Shown in pieces: positions 25,240 through 39,210 of a stretch of DNA of 51,050 nucleotides (the stretch's first letter is position 1; every line of letters begins with the position of its first letter). Under the pieces are notes generated by a model. That model made no database searches and had not been told where the DNA came from. It saw only the letters and a list, made by a program, of their open reading frames with translations. The position numbers were made by a program, and so were the translations under genes. This DNA is from Nymphaea colorata (taxonomy: Eukaryota; Streptophyta; Magnoliopsida; Nymphaeales; Nymphaeaceae). The stretch spans positions 1 through 51,050 of the forward strand of contig NW_022204848.1 of assembly GCF_008831285.2 (NCBI RefSeq), given 5' to 3'.

Positions 25240-28200
25240 GATCACACATACTTAATTGAATGTGCTTAACTTATTGTTACATCCATGTTGCTTGATTAAG
25301 TGAACTGAAATCACAAGTTTGTATGAAAATGAATGTGATTCGAGTGATTCATTTGGTGTCTTATAGTTAACCTAACGTGTTTCACATGTTATTACATCCA
25401 TGATCAATGATTTAAATAATTAAAACTCACAAGTTTATATGGATATAAAGGAGACCTATGCATTAGTTTGATCCTTTCTAGTTTGTACGATAAGTTGAAC
25501 ATGTTGTTACATCTATAGTGATCGATGCACAAGTTCACATCAATACGAGTGGGATTTAAGTGATTCAATTGATCACGCATATTTAATTGAATGTACTTAA
25601 CTTGTTGTTACGTTTATATTAAATGATTTAGTAAATTCAAATCATAGGTTTATATGAAAATGAATGGGATTCGAGTGATTCATTTGGTGTCTTACAGGTA
25701 ACTTAATGTGTTTCACTTGTTATTACATACATTTGATCACTTATGTTTAATCGAGAGATTATGTGATTCATTTTTACTTGTTCTTACATACATTTGATAA
25801 CTTATATTTAATTGAATGTGCGTAACCATTTGTTACATACGTATAGAATGACTTAGTGGCTTGAAAAAAGAAGTCCGTTTGGAAATGAATGAGAGTCAAG
25901 TCACTATATTGGTCCCTTATAGTTAATCTAATGTATTTCACTTGTTATTACATCTATAATGAATGATTTAAATGGTTGAAATCACAAGTTTATATGGATA
26001 CAAATGGTTGAAGTCACTATATTTGTACACGTGTAGTTAGTCCGATGAGTTGAATTTGTTGTTACATCTATAGGAACGTTCTAAAGGATTGAAATCACAT
26101 GTTCGTACGAATACAAGTGAGATTTAAGTGATTCATATAATCATGCATACTTAATTGAATGTGTTTAACTTGTTGTTACGTCTATAATAAATGATTTAGT
26201 AGATTGAAATCACAAGTTTGTGCGAAAATGAATGAGATTCGAGTGATTCATTTGGTGTCTTGTAGTTAACCTATTGTGTTTCACTTGTTATTACATCTTT
26301 GATCAATGATTTAAATGATTAAAACTTACAAGTTTGTATGGATATAAAGGAGACCTATGCATTAGTTTGATCCCTTGTAGTTAGTTCAATAAGTTGAACT
26401 AGTTCTTACATCTATGGTGATCGATGTAAGGAATTGAAATCACAAGTTCGTATCAATACGAGTGGGATTTAAGTGATTCATTTTATCACACATACGTAAT
26501 TGAATGTGCTTAACTTGTTGTTACGTCTATATTAAATGATTTAGTAGATTAAAATCATAGGTTTGTATGAAAATGAATGATATTGGAGTGATTCATTTGG
26601 TGTCTTGTAAGTAACCTAATGTGTTTCACTTGTTATTACATATATTTGATCACTTATATTTAATTGAGAGATTAAGTGATTCATTTTCACTTGTTATTAC
26701 ATATAATTGATCACTTGTATTTAATTGAATGTGCGTGACCATTTCTTACTTACGTATAGAATGACCTAGTGGCTTTGATACCAGAAGTTCGTTTGGAATA
26801 CATATATAATGAATGATTTAAATGATTGAAATCACATGTTCATGTGGATACAAACGCGTGTAGTTAGTCCGATGAGTTGAATTTATTGTTACAACTATAG
26901 TGCACGATCTAAATGATTGAAATCACAAGTTCGTATCAATACAAGTGCGATTTAAGTGATTCAAATGATCACACATACTTAATTGAATGTGCTTAACTTG
27001 TTGTTACATCCATATTGCTAGATTAAGTGAATTCAAATCACAAGTTTGTGTGAAAATAAATGAGATTTGAGTGATTCATTTGGTGTCTTATAATTAACCT
27101 AATGTGTTTCACTCGTTATGACATCTATGATCAACGATTTAAACGATAAAAACTCACAAGTTTATATGGATGTAAAGGAGACCTATGGATTAGTTTAGTT
27201 TGATCCCTTGTAGTTTGTTCAATAAGTTGAACATGTTGTTACATCTCATTCATTTGTATCCATACGCACACTAAATCACTCGTCTCATACGAGTGAGATT
27301 TAAGTGATTCATTTGATCACGCATACTTAATTGAATGTGCTTAACTTGTTGTTACGTCTATATTAAATGATTTAGTATATTGAAATCATAGGTTTGTATG
27401 GAAATGAATGAGATTTGAGTGATTCATTTGGTGTCTTGTAGGTAACCTAATATGTTTCACTTGTTATTACATATATTTGATCACATATATTTAATTGAGA
27501 GATTAAATGATTCATTTTCACTTGTTATTACATATATTTGATCAATATATTTAATTGAGTGTGCGTAGCCATTTGTTACATACGTATAGAATGACTTAGT
27601 GGCTTGAAATAAGAAGTTCGTTTGGAAATGAATGAGAGTCAGGTCATTAAGTTGGTCCCTTACAGTTAATCTAGTGTATTTCACTTGTTATTACATCTAT
27701 AATGAATGATTTAAATGATTGAAATCGCAAGTTCATATGGATACAAATGGATCTATGCATTACTTTGAATGCGTGTAATTAGTCCGATGAGTTGAATTTG
27801 TTGTTACATCTATAGTGAACGATCTAAAGGATTGAAATCACGCGTTCGTACCAATACAAGTGAGATTTAAATGATTCATATGATCATGCATGCTTAATTG
27901 AATGTGTTTAACTTGTTGTTACATCTATATTAAATGATTTAGTAGATCGAAATCACAAGTTTGTATGAAAATGAATGAGATTCGAGTGATTCATTTGGTG
28001 TCTTATGGTTTACCTAATGTGTTTCACTAGTTGTTACATTTATAATGATTCTTAATACGGATGTCCTTAACAGTGATTCATTTGGTGTCATATAGTTAAC
28101 CTAATGTGTTTCACTTGTAATTTAATTGAATGTGCTTAACAAGTGAATTAGGTTAACAATAGGGCACCAAATGAATCACTCAAATCTCATTCATTTTCAT

Positions 28201-28391
28201 GCAAGCCTGTGATTTCAATCTACTAAATCATTTAACATGGATATAACAATAAGTCAAGTACATTCAATAAAGTATGCGTGATCATATGAATCACTTAAAT
28301 CTGACTCGTATTGGTACGACTATAGTGCACGATCTAAAGGATTGAAATTACAAGTTCGTATCAATACAAGTGCGATTTAAGTGATTCAAAT
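25240..28391 (+). repeat. HOR unit 9 (3152 bp)
   Basis: The shortest core unit. It lacks the loop G and has one base fewer in TATAGGAACG near 26072, AAATGGATCTATG near 27750 and CTTAACAGTG near 28070. These four losses account exactly for its length. The inverted block is at 28139-28319. Confidence 0.95.
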
Positions 28392-31300
28392 GATCACACA
28401 TACTTAATTGAATGTGCTTAACTTATTGTTACATCCATGTTGCTTGATTAAGTGAACTGAAATCACAAGTTTGTATGAAAATGAATGTGATTCGAGTGAT
28501 TCATTTGGTGTCTTATAGTTAACCTAACGTGTTTCACATGTTATTACATCCATGATCAATGATTTAAATAATTAAAACTCACAAGTTTATATGGATATAA
28601 AGGAGACCTATGCATTAGTTTGATCCTTTCTAGTTTGTACGATAAGTTGAACATGTTGTTACATCTATAGTGATCGATGCACAAGTTCACATCAATACGA
28701 GTGGGATTTAAGTGATTCAATTGATCACGCATATTTAATTGAATGTACTTAACTTGTTGTTACGTTTATATTAAATGATTTAGTAAATTCAAATCATAGG
28801 TTTATATGAAAATGAATGGGATTCGAGTGATTCATTTGGTGTCTTACAGGTAACTTAATGTGTTTCACTTGTTATTACATACATTTGATCACTTATGTTT
28901 AATCGAGAGATTATGTGATTCATTTTTACTTGTTCTTACATACATTTGATAACTTATATTTAATTGAATGTGCGTAACCATTTGTTACATACGTATAGAA
29001 TGACTTAGTGGCTTGAAAAAAGAAGTCCGTTTGGAAATGAATGAGAGTCAAGTCACTATATTGGTCCCTTATAGTTAATCTAATGTATTTCACTTGTTAT
29101 TACATCTATAATGAATGATTTAAATGGTTGAAATCACAAGTTTATATGGATACAAATGGTTGAAGTCACTATATTTGTACACGTGTAGTTAGTCCGATGA
29201 GTTGAATTTGTTGTTACATCTATAGGGAACGTTCTAAAGGATTGAAATCACATGTTCGTACGAATACAAGTGAGATTTAAGTGATTCATATAATCATGCA
29301 TACTTAATTGAATGTGTTTAACTTGTTGTTACGTCTATAATAAATGATTTAGTAGATTGAAATCACAAGTTTGTGCGAAAATGAATGAGATTCGAGTGAT
29401 TCATTTGGTGTCTTGTAGTTAACCTATTGTGTTTCACTTGTTATTACATCTTTGATCAATGATTTAAATGATTAAAACTTACAAGTTTGTATGGATATAA
29501 AGGAGACCTATGCATTAGTTTGATCCCTTGTAGTTAGTTCAATAAGTTGAACTAGTTCTTACATCTATGGTGATCGATGTAAGGAATTGAAATCACAAGT
29601 TCGTATCAATACGAGTGGGATTTAAGTGATTCATTTTATCACACATACGTAATTGAATGTGCTTAACTTGTTGTTACGTCTATATTAAATGATTTAGTAG
29701 ATTAAAATCATAGGTTTGTATGAAAATGAATGATATTGGAGTGATTCATTTGGTGTCTTGTAAGTAACCTAATGTGTTTCACTTGTTATTACATATATTT
29801 GATCACTTATATTTAATTGAGAGATTAAGTGATTCATTTTCACTTGTTATTACATATAATTGATCACTTGTATTTAATTGAATGTGCGTGACCATTTCTT
29901 ACTTACGTATAGAATGACCTAGTGGCTTTGATACCAGAAGTTCGTTTGGAATACATATATAATGAATGATTTAAATGATTGAAATCACATGTTCATGTGG
30001 ATACAAACGCGTGTAGTTAGTCCGATGAGTTGAATTTATTGTTACAACTATAGTGCACGATCTAAATGATTGAAATCACAAGTTCGTATCAATACAAGTG
30101 CGATTTAAGTGATTCAAATGATCACACATACTTAATTGAATGTGCTTAACTTGTTGTTACATCCATATTGCTAGATTAAGTGAATTCAAATCACAAGTTT
30201 GTGTGAAAATAAATGAGATTTGAGTGATTCATTTGGTGTCTTATAATTAACCTAATGTGTTTCACTCGTTATGACATCTATGATCAACGATTTAAACGAT
30301 AAAAACTCACAAGTTTATATGGATGTAAAGGAGACCTATGGATTAGTTTAGTTTGATCCCTTGTAGTTTGTTCAATAAGTTGAACATGTTGTTACATCTC
30401 ATTCATTTGTATCCATACGCACACTAAATCACTCGTCTCATACGAGTGAGATTTAAGTGATTCATTTGATCACGCATACTTAATTGAATGTGCTTAACTT
30501 GTTGTTACGTCTATATTAAATGATTTAGTATATTGAAATCATAGGTTTGTATGGAAATGAATGAGATTTGAGTGATTCATTTGGTGTCTTGTAGGTAACC
30601 TAATATGTTTCACTTGTTATTACATATATTTGATCACATATATTTAATTGAGAGATTAAATGATTCATTTTCACTTGTTATTACATATATTTGATCAATA
30701 TATTTAATTGAGTGTGCGTAGCCATTTGTTACATACGTATAGAATGACTTAGTGGCTTGAAATAAGAAGTTCGTTTGGAAATGAATGAGAGTCAGGTCAT
30801 TAAGTTGGTCCCTTACAGTTAATCTAGTGTATTTCACTTGTTATTACATCTATAATGAATGATTTAAATGATTGAAATCGCAAGTTCATATGGATACAAA
30901 TGGGATCTATGCATTACTTTGAATGCGTGTAATTAGTCCGATGAGTTGAATTTGTTGTTACATCTATAGTGAACGATCTAAAGGATTGAAATCACGCGTT
31001 CGTACCAATACAAGTGAGATTTAAATGATTCATATGATCATGCATGCTTAATTGAATGTGTTTAACTTGTTGTTACATCTATATTAAATGATTTAGTAGA
31101 TCGAAATCACAAGTTTGTATGAAAATGAATGAGATTCGAGTGATTCATTTGGTGTCTTATGGTTTACCTAATGTGTTTCACTAGTTGTTACATTTATAAT
31201 GATTCTTAATACGGATGTCCTTAACAAGTGATTCATTTGGTGTCATATAGTTAACCTAATGTGTTTCACTTGTAATTTAATTGAATGTGCTTAACAAGTG

Positions 31301-31546
31301 AATTAGGTTAACAATAGGGCACCAAATGAATCACTCAAATCTCATTCATTTTCATGCAAGCCTGTGATTTCAATCTACTAAATCATTTAACATGGATATA
31401 ACAATAAGTCAAGTACATTCAATAAAGTATGCGTGATCATATGAATCACTTAAATCTGACTCGTATTGGTACGACTATAGTGCACGATCTAAAGGATTGA
31501 AATTACAAGTTCGTATCAATACAAGTGCGATTTAAGTGATTCAAAT
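28392..31546 (+). repeat. HOR unit 10 (3155 bp)
   Basis: Canonical unit lacking only the loop G. The inverted block is at 31294-31474. It is the last fully intact core unit before the disturbed zone. Confidence 0.95.
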
Positions 31547-34370
31547 GATCACACATACTTAATTGAATGTGCTTAACTTATTGTTACATCCATGTTGCTT
31601 GATTAAGTGAACTGAAATCACAAGTTTGTATGAAAATGAATGTGATTCGAGTGATTCATTTGGTGTCTTATAGTTAACCTAACGTGTTTCACATGTTATT
31701 ACATCCATGATCAATGATTTAAATAATTAAAACTCACAAGTTTATATGGATATAAAGGAGACCTATGCATTAGTTTGATCCTTTCTAGTTTGTACGATAA
31801 GTTGAACATGTTGTTACATCTATAGTGATCGATGCACAAGTTCACATCAATACGAGTGGGATTTAAGTGATTCAATTGATCACGCATATTTAATTGAATG
31901 TACTTAACTTGTTGTTACGTTTATATTAAATGATTTAGTAAATTCAAATCATAGGTTTATATGAAAATGAATGGGATTCGAGTGATTCATTTGGTGTCTT
32001 ACAGGTAACTTAATGTGTTTCACTTGTTATTACATACATTTGATCACTTATGTTTAATCGAGAGATTATGTGATTCATTTTTACTTGTTCTTACATACAT
32101 TTGATAACTTATATTTAATTGAATGTGCGTAACCATTTGTTACATACGTATAGAATGACTTAGTGGCTTGAAAAAAGAAGTCCGTTTGGAAATGAATGAG
32201 AGTCAAGTCACTATATTGGTCCCTTATAGTTAATCTAATGTATTTCACTTGTTATTACATCTATAATGAATGATTTAAATGGTTGAAATCACAAGTTTAT
32301 ATGGATACAAATGGTTGAAGTCACTATATTTGTACACGTGTAGTTAGTCCGATGAGTTGAATTTGTTGTTACATCTATAGGGAACGTTCTAAAGGATTGA
32401 AATCACATGTTCGTACGAATACAAGTGAGATTTAAGTGATTCATATAATCATGCATACTTAATTGAATGTGTTTAACTTGTTGTTACGTCTATAATAAAT
32501 GATTTAGTAGATTGAAATCACAAGTTTGTGCGAAAATGAATGAGATTCGAGTGATTCATTTGGTGTCTTGTAGTTAACCTATTGTGTTTCACTTGTTATT
32601 ACATCTTTGATCAATGATTTAAATGATTAAAACTTACAAGTTTGTATGGATATAAAGGAGACCTATGCATTAGTTTGATCCCTTGTAGTTAGTTCAATAA
32701 GTTGAACTAGTTCTTACATCTATGGTGATCGATGTAAGGAATTGAAATCACAAGTTCGTATCAATACGAGTGGGATTTAAGTGATTCATTTTATCACACA
32801 TACGTAATTGAATGTGCTTAACTTGTTGTTACGTCTATATTAAATGATTTAGTAGATTAAAATCATAGGTTTGTATGAAAATGAATGATATTGGAGTGAT
32901 TCATTTGGTGTCTTGTAAGTAACCTAATGTGTTTCACTTGTTATTACATATATTTGATCACTTATATTTAATTGAGAGATTAAGTGATTCATTTTCACTT
33001 GTTATTACATATAATTGATCACTTGTATTTAATTGAATGTGCGTGACCATTTCTTACTTACGTATAGAATGACCTAGTGGCTTTGATACCAGAAGTTCGT
33101 TTGGAATACATATATAATGAATGATTTAAATGATTGAAATCACATGTTCATGTGGATACAAACGCGTGTAGTTAGTCCGATGAGTTGAATTTATTGTTAC
33201 AACTATAGTGCACGATCTAAATGATTGAAATCACAAGTTCGTATCAATACAAGTGCGATTTAAGTGATTCAAATGATCACACATACTTAATTGAATGTGC
33301 TTAACTTGTTGTTACATCCATATTGCTAGATTAAGTGAATTCAAATCACAAGTTTGTGTGAAAATAAATGAGATTTGAGTGATTCATTTGGTGTCTTATA
33401 ATTAACCTAATGTGTTTCACTCGTTATGACATCTATGATCAACGATTTAAACGATAAAAACTCACAAGTTTATATGGATGTAAAGGAGACCTATGGATTA
33501 GTTTAGTTTGATCCTTGTAGTTTGTTCAATAAGTTAACATTTGTTACATTCATTCATTTGTATCATATTTAATTGATTGTAGCATTGTTACTATATAGAT
33601 GACTTAGTGCTTGAATAAGTTCGTTTGAATGATGAGAGTCAGTCATTAGTTGTCCTTACAGTTAATTTGTATTTACTTGTTATTAATCTATAATGATTTA
33701 ATGATTGAATCGCAATTCATATGATACAAATGGATCTATGCATTACTTTGATGCGTGTAATTAGTCGATGAGTTGAATTTGTTGTTACATCTATAGTGAA
33801 CGATCTAAAGGATTGAAATCACGCATTCGTACCAATACAAGTGAGATTTAAATGATTCATATGATCATGCATGCTTAATTGAATGTGTTTAACTTGTTGT
33901 TACATCTATATTAAATGATTTAGTAGATCGAAATCACAAGTTCGTATGAAAATGAATGAGATTCGAGTGATTCATTTGGTGTCTTATGGTTTACCTAATG
34001 TGTTTCACTAGTTGTTACATTTATAATGATTCTTAATACGGATGTCCTTAACAAGTGATTCATTTGGTGTCATATAGTTAACCTAATGTGTTTCACTTGT
34101 AATTTAATTGAATGTGCTTAACAAGTGAATTAGGTTAACAATAGGCACCAAATGAATCACTCAAATCTCATTCATTTTCATGCAAGCTGTGATTTCAATC
34201 TACTAAATCATTTAACATGGATATAACAATAAGTCAAGTACATTCAATAAAGTATGCGTGATCATATGAATCACTTAAATTGACTCGTATTGGTACGACT
34301 ATAGTGCACGATCTAAAGGATTGAAATTACAAGTTCGTATCAATACAAGTGCGATTTAAGTGATTCAAAT
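31547..34370 (+). repeat. HOR unit 11 (2824 bp), deleted and degraded in the middle
   Basis: Canonical from 31547 to about 33510. It then has a deletion-rich stretch (33511-33775) that also skips about 300 bp, from within the inverted segment of C (after CATTTGTATC) to the head of D (ATATTTAATTGA). From about 33776 it is again close to the core, but with further small deletions near 34145, 34188 and 34281 and a few substitutions, such as CACGCATTCG for CACGCGTTCG near 33823. The inverted block is at 34121-34298. Confidence 0.9.
33511..33775. other. Deletion-ridden stretch, probable low-quality consensus
   Basis: Compared with unit 10, almost every 5-10 bases lack one or a few bases: GATCCTTG for GATCCCTTG, TTGAATAAG for TTGAAATAAG, TTGTCCTTACAG for TTGGTCCCTTACAG, TTGATGCG for TTGAATGCG. 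Substitutions are nearly absent. Deletion-only differences concentrated in short homopolymers are typical of unpolished single-molecule consensus rather than of natural divergence. The surrounding sequence is clean on the left and mostly clean on the right. Confidence 0.8.
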
Positions 34371-35640
34371 GATCACACATACTAAATTGAATGTGCTTAA
34401 CTTATTGTTACATCCATGTTGCTTGATTAAGTGAACTGAAATCACAAGTTTGTATGAAATGAATGTGATTCGAGTGATTCATTTGGTGTCTTATAGTTAA
34501 CCTAACGTGTTTCACATGTTATTACATCCATGATCAATGATTTAAATAATTAAAACTCACAAGTTTATATGGATATAAAGGAGACCTATGCATTAGTTTG
34601 ATCCTTTCTAGTTTGTACGATAAGTTGAACATGTTGTTACATCTATAGTGATCGATGCACAAGTTCACATCAATACGAGTGGGATTTAAGTGATTCAATT
34701 GATCACGCATATTTAATTGAATGTACTTAACTTGTTGTTACGTTTATATTAAATGATTTAGTAAATTCAAATCATAGGTTTATATGAAAATGAATGGGAT
34801 TCGAGTGATTCATTTGGTGTCTTACAGGTAACTTAATGTGTTTCACTTGTTATTACATACATTTGATCACTTATGTTTAATCGAGAGATTATGTGATTCA
34901 TTTTTACTTGTTCTTACATACATTTGATAACTTATATTTAATTGAATGTGCGTAACCATTTGTTACATACGTATAGAATGACTTAGTGGCTTGAAAAAAG
35001 AAGTCCGTTTGGAAATGAATGAGTCAAGTCACTATATTGGTCCCTTATAGTTAATCTAATGTATTTCACTTGTTATTACATCTATAATGAATGATTTAAA
35101 TGGTTGAAATCACAAGTTTATATGGATACAAATGGTTGAAGTCACTATATTTGTACACGTGTAGTTAGTCCGATGAGTTGAATTTGTTGTTACATCTATA
35201 GGGAACGTTCTAAAGGATTGAAATCACATGTTCGTACGAATACAAGTGAGATTTAAGTGATTCATATAATCATGCATACTTAATTGAATGTGTTTAACTT
35301 GTTGTTACGTCTATAATAAATGATTTAGTAGATTGAAATCACAAGTTTGTGCGAAAATGAATGAGATTCGAGTGATTCATTTGGTGTCTTGTAGTTAACT
35401 ATTGTGTTCACTTGTTATTACATCTTTGATCAATGATTTAAATGATTAAAACTTACAAGTTGTATGGATATAAAGGAGACCTATGCATTAGTTTGATCCT
35501 TGTAGTTAGTTCAATAAGTTGACTAGTTCTTACATCTATGGTGATCGATGTAAGGAATTGAAATCACAAGTTCGTATCAATACGAGTGGGATTTAAGTGA
35601 TTCATTTTATCACACATACGTAATTGAATGTGATTAACTT

Positions 35641-36422
35641 GTTGTTACATCTATATTAAATGATTTAGTAGATTAAAATCATAGGTTTGTATGAAAATGA
35701 ATGATATTGGAGTGATTCATTTGGTTCTTGTAAGTAACCTAATGTGTTTCATTGTTATTACATATATTTGATCACTTATATTTAATTGAGAGGTTAAGTG
35801 ATTGATTTTCACTTGTTATTACATAAAATTGATCACTTGTATTTAATTGAATGTGCGTGACCATTTCTTACTTACGTATAGAATGACCTAGTGGATTTTC
35901 ACTAGTGGGATTTTAATGATTGAAATCACATGTTCATGTGGATACAAACGCATGTAGTTAGTCCGATGAGTTGAATTTATTGTCACAACTATAGTGCATG
36001 ATCTAAATGATTGAAATCACAAGTTCGTATCAATACAAGTGCGATTTAAGTTATTCAAATGATCACACATACTTAATTGAATGTGCTTAACTTGTTGTTA
36101 CATCCATATTGCTAGATTAAGTGAATTCAAATCACAAGTTTGTGTGAAAATAAATGAGATTTGAGTGATTCATTTGGTGTCTTCTAATTAACCTAATGTG
36201 TTTCACTCGTTATGACATCTATGATCAACGATTTAAACGATAAAAACTCACAAGTTTATATGGATGTAAAGGAGACCTATGGATTCGTTTAGTTTGATCC
36301 CTTGTAGTTTGTTAAATAAGTAGAACATGTTGTTACATCTCATTCATTTGTATCCATACGCACACTAAATCACTCGTCTCGATACGAGTGAGATTTAAGT
36401 GATCCATACGCACACTAAATAA
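35641..36422 (+). repeat. 782-bp tandem duplication, copy 1
   Basis: Starts at GTTGTTACATCTATATT within an A monomer and runs through B*, a rearranged D/B junction, C, A, B and C. Derived features shared with copy 2: TAGTGGATTTTCACTAGTGG replacing the core GTGGCTTTGATACCAG region, AAGTTATTCAAATG, ATTGTCACAAC, GGATTCGTTTAG and GTTTGTTAAATAAG. Its right end is a repeat of TCCATACGCACACTAAAT (36403-36420), 50 bp after the same string at 36353, suggesting template switching at the junction. Confidence 0.87.
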
Positions 36423-37180
36423 GTTGTTACATCTATATTAAATGATTTAGTAGATTAAAATCATAGGTTTGTATGAAAATGAATGTTATTGGAGTGATTC
36501 ATTTGGTATCTTGTAAGTAACCTAATGTGTTTCACTTGTTATTACATATATTTGATCACTTATATTTAATTGAGAGGTTAAGTGATTGATTTTCACTTGT
36601 TATTACATAAAATTGATCACTTGTATTTAATTGAATGTGCGTGACCATTTCTTACTTACGTATAGAATGACCTAGTGGATTTTCACTAGTGGGATTTTAA
36701 TGATTGAAATCACATGTTCATGTGGATACAAACGCGTGTAGTTAGTCCGATGAGTTGAATTTATTGTCACAACTATAGTGCACGATCTAAATGATTGAAA
36801 TCACAAGTTCGTATCAATACAAGTGCGATTTAAGTTATTCAAATGATCACACATACTTAATTGAATGTGCTTAACTTGTTGTTACATCCATATTGCTAAA
36901 TTAAGTGAATTCAAATCACAAGTTTGTGTGAAAATAAATGAGATTTGAGTGATTCATTTGGTGTCTTCTAATTTACCTAATATGTTTCACTCGTTATGAC
37001 ATCTATGATCAACGATTTAAACGATAAAAACTCACAAGTTTATATGGATGTAAAGGAGACCTATGGATTCGTTTAGTTTGATCCCTTGTAGTTTGTTAAA
37101 TAAGTTGAACATGTTGTTACATCTCATTCATTTGTATCCATACGCACACTAAATCACTCGTCTCGATACGAGTGAGATTT
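36423..37180 (+). repeat. 782-bp tandem duplication, copy 2
   Basis: Repeats copy 1, including all of its derived variants, with a few differences (CGTGTAGTTAG versus CATGTAGTTAG; GCACGATC versus GCATGATC; AATTTACCTAATATG versus AATTAACCTAATGTG). It ends at GAGTGAGATTT, which joins GATCACGCATAC directly. The 13 bp AAGTGATTCATTT between flanking ATTT repeats are lost. Confidence 0.87.
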
Positions 37181-39210
37181 GATCACGCATACTTAATTGA
37201 ATGTGCTTAACTTATTGTTACGTCTATATTAAATGATTTAGTATATTGAAATCATAGGTTTTATATGGAAATGAATGAGATTTGAGTGATCCATTTGGTG
37301 TCTTGTAGGTAACCTAATATGTTTCACTTGTTATTACATATATTTGATCACATATATTTAATTGAGAGATTAAATGATTCATTTTCACTTGTTATTACAT
37401 ATATTTGATCAATATATTTAATTGAGTATGCGTAGCCATTTGTTACATACGTATAGAATGACTTAGCTGCTTGAAATAAGAAGTTCGTCTGGAAATGAAC
37501 GGGAGTCAGGTCATTAAGTTGGTCCCTTACAGTTAATCTAGTGTATTTCACTTGTCATTACATCTATAATGAATGATTTGAATGATTGAAATCGCAAGTT
37601 CATATGGATACAAATGGGATCTATGCATTACTTTGAATGCGTGTAATTAGTCCGACGAGTTGAATTTGTTGTTACATCTATAGTGAACGATCTAAAGGAT
37701 TGAAATCACGTGTTCGTACCAATACAAGTGAGATTTAAATGATTCATATGATCATGCATGCTTAATTGAATGTGTTTAACTTGCTGTTACATCTATATTA
37801 AATGATTTAGTAGATCAAAATCACAAGTTTGTATGAAAATGAATCAGATTCGAGTGATTCATTTGGTGTCTTATGGTTTACCTAATGTGTTTCACTTGTA
37901 ATTTAATTGAATGTGCTTAACAAGTGAATTAGGTTAACAATAGGGCACCAAATGAATCACTCAAATATCATTCATTTTCATGCAAGCCTGTGATTTCGAT
38001 CTACTAAATCATTTAACACGGATATAACAATAAGTCAAGTACATTCAATAAAGCATGCGAGATCATATGAATCACTTAAATCTGACTCGTATTGGTACGA
38101 CTATAGTGCACGATCTAAAGGATTGAAATTACAAGTTCGTATCAATACAACTGCGATTTAAGTGATTCAAATGATCACACATACTTAATTGAATGTGCTT
38201 AACTTATTGTTATATCCATGTTGCTTGATTAAGTGAACTGAAATCACAAGTTTGTATGAAAATGAATGTGATTCGAGTGATTCATTTGGTGTCTTATAGT
38301 TAACCTAACGTGTTTCACATGTTATTACATCCATGATCAATGATTTAAATAATTAAAACTCACAAGTTTATATGGATATAAAGGAGACCTATGCATTAGT
38401 TTGATCCTTTCTAGTTTGTACGATAAGTTGAACATGTTGTTACATCTATAGTGATCGATGCACAAGTTCACATCAATACGAGTGAGATTTAAGTGATTTA
38501 ATTCATCACGCATATTTAATTGAATGTACTTAACTTGTTGTTACCTTTATATTAAATGATTCAGTAAATTCAAATCATAGGTTTATATGAAAATGAATGG
38601 GATTCGAGTGATTCATTTGGTGTCTTACAGGTAACTTAATGTGTTTCACTTGTTATTACATACATTTGATCACTTATGTTTAATCGAGAGATTATGTGAT
38701 TCATTTTTACTTGTTCTTACATACATTTGATAACTTATATTTAATTGAATGTGCGTAACCATTTGTTACATACGTATAGAATGACTTAGTGACTTGAAAT
38801 AAGAAGTTCGTTTGGAAATGAATGAGATTCAGGCCATTAAGTTGGTCCCTTACAGTTATAGTATATTTCACTTGTTATTACATCTATAATGAGTGATTTA
38901 AATAATTGAAATCGCAAGTTCATATGGATACAAATGGGATATATGCATTACTTTGAATGCGTGTAATTAGTCCGATGAGTTGAATTTGTTGTTACATCTA
39001 TAGTGAACGATTTAAAGGATTGAAATCACGCGTTCGTACCAATACAAGTGAGATTTAAATGATTCATATGATCATGCATGCTTAATTGAATGTGTTTAAC
39101 TTGTTGTTACATCTATATTAAATGATTTAGTAGATCGAAATCATAAGTTCGTATGAAAATGAATGAGATTCGAGTGATTCATTTGGTAATGTGTTTACCT
39201 AATGTGTTTC

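Larger units (their letters stand above)
34371..38172 (+). repeat. HOR unit 12 (3802 bp), enlarged by internal duplication
   Basis: Opens with CATACTAAATTG (T to A). The first part follows the core. From 35641 a segment is duplicated in tandem (35641-36422 and 36423-37180). The B*-D module is at about 37305-37530. In the terminal block 88 bp are missing after 37880, exactly the distance between two copies of ACCTAATGTGTTTCACT in the core. The inverted block is at 37920-38100. Net length fits 3156 plus 782 minus 88, minus 13 at the copy-2 end, minus about 28 and minor indels. Confidence 0.9.

Noticed and set aside
33511-33775. Genuinely ancient, fast-evolving satellite variant
   Set aside because: Differences are almost only short deletions at runs, with nearly no substitutions, next to clean core sequence. 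Consensus error is the simpler explanation, though read data would decide.
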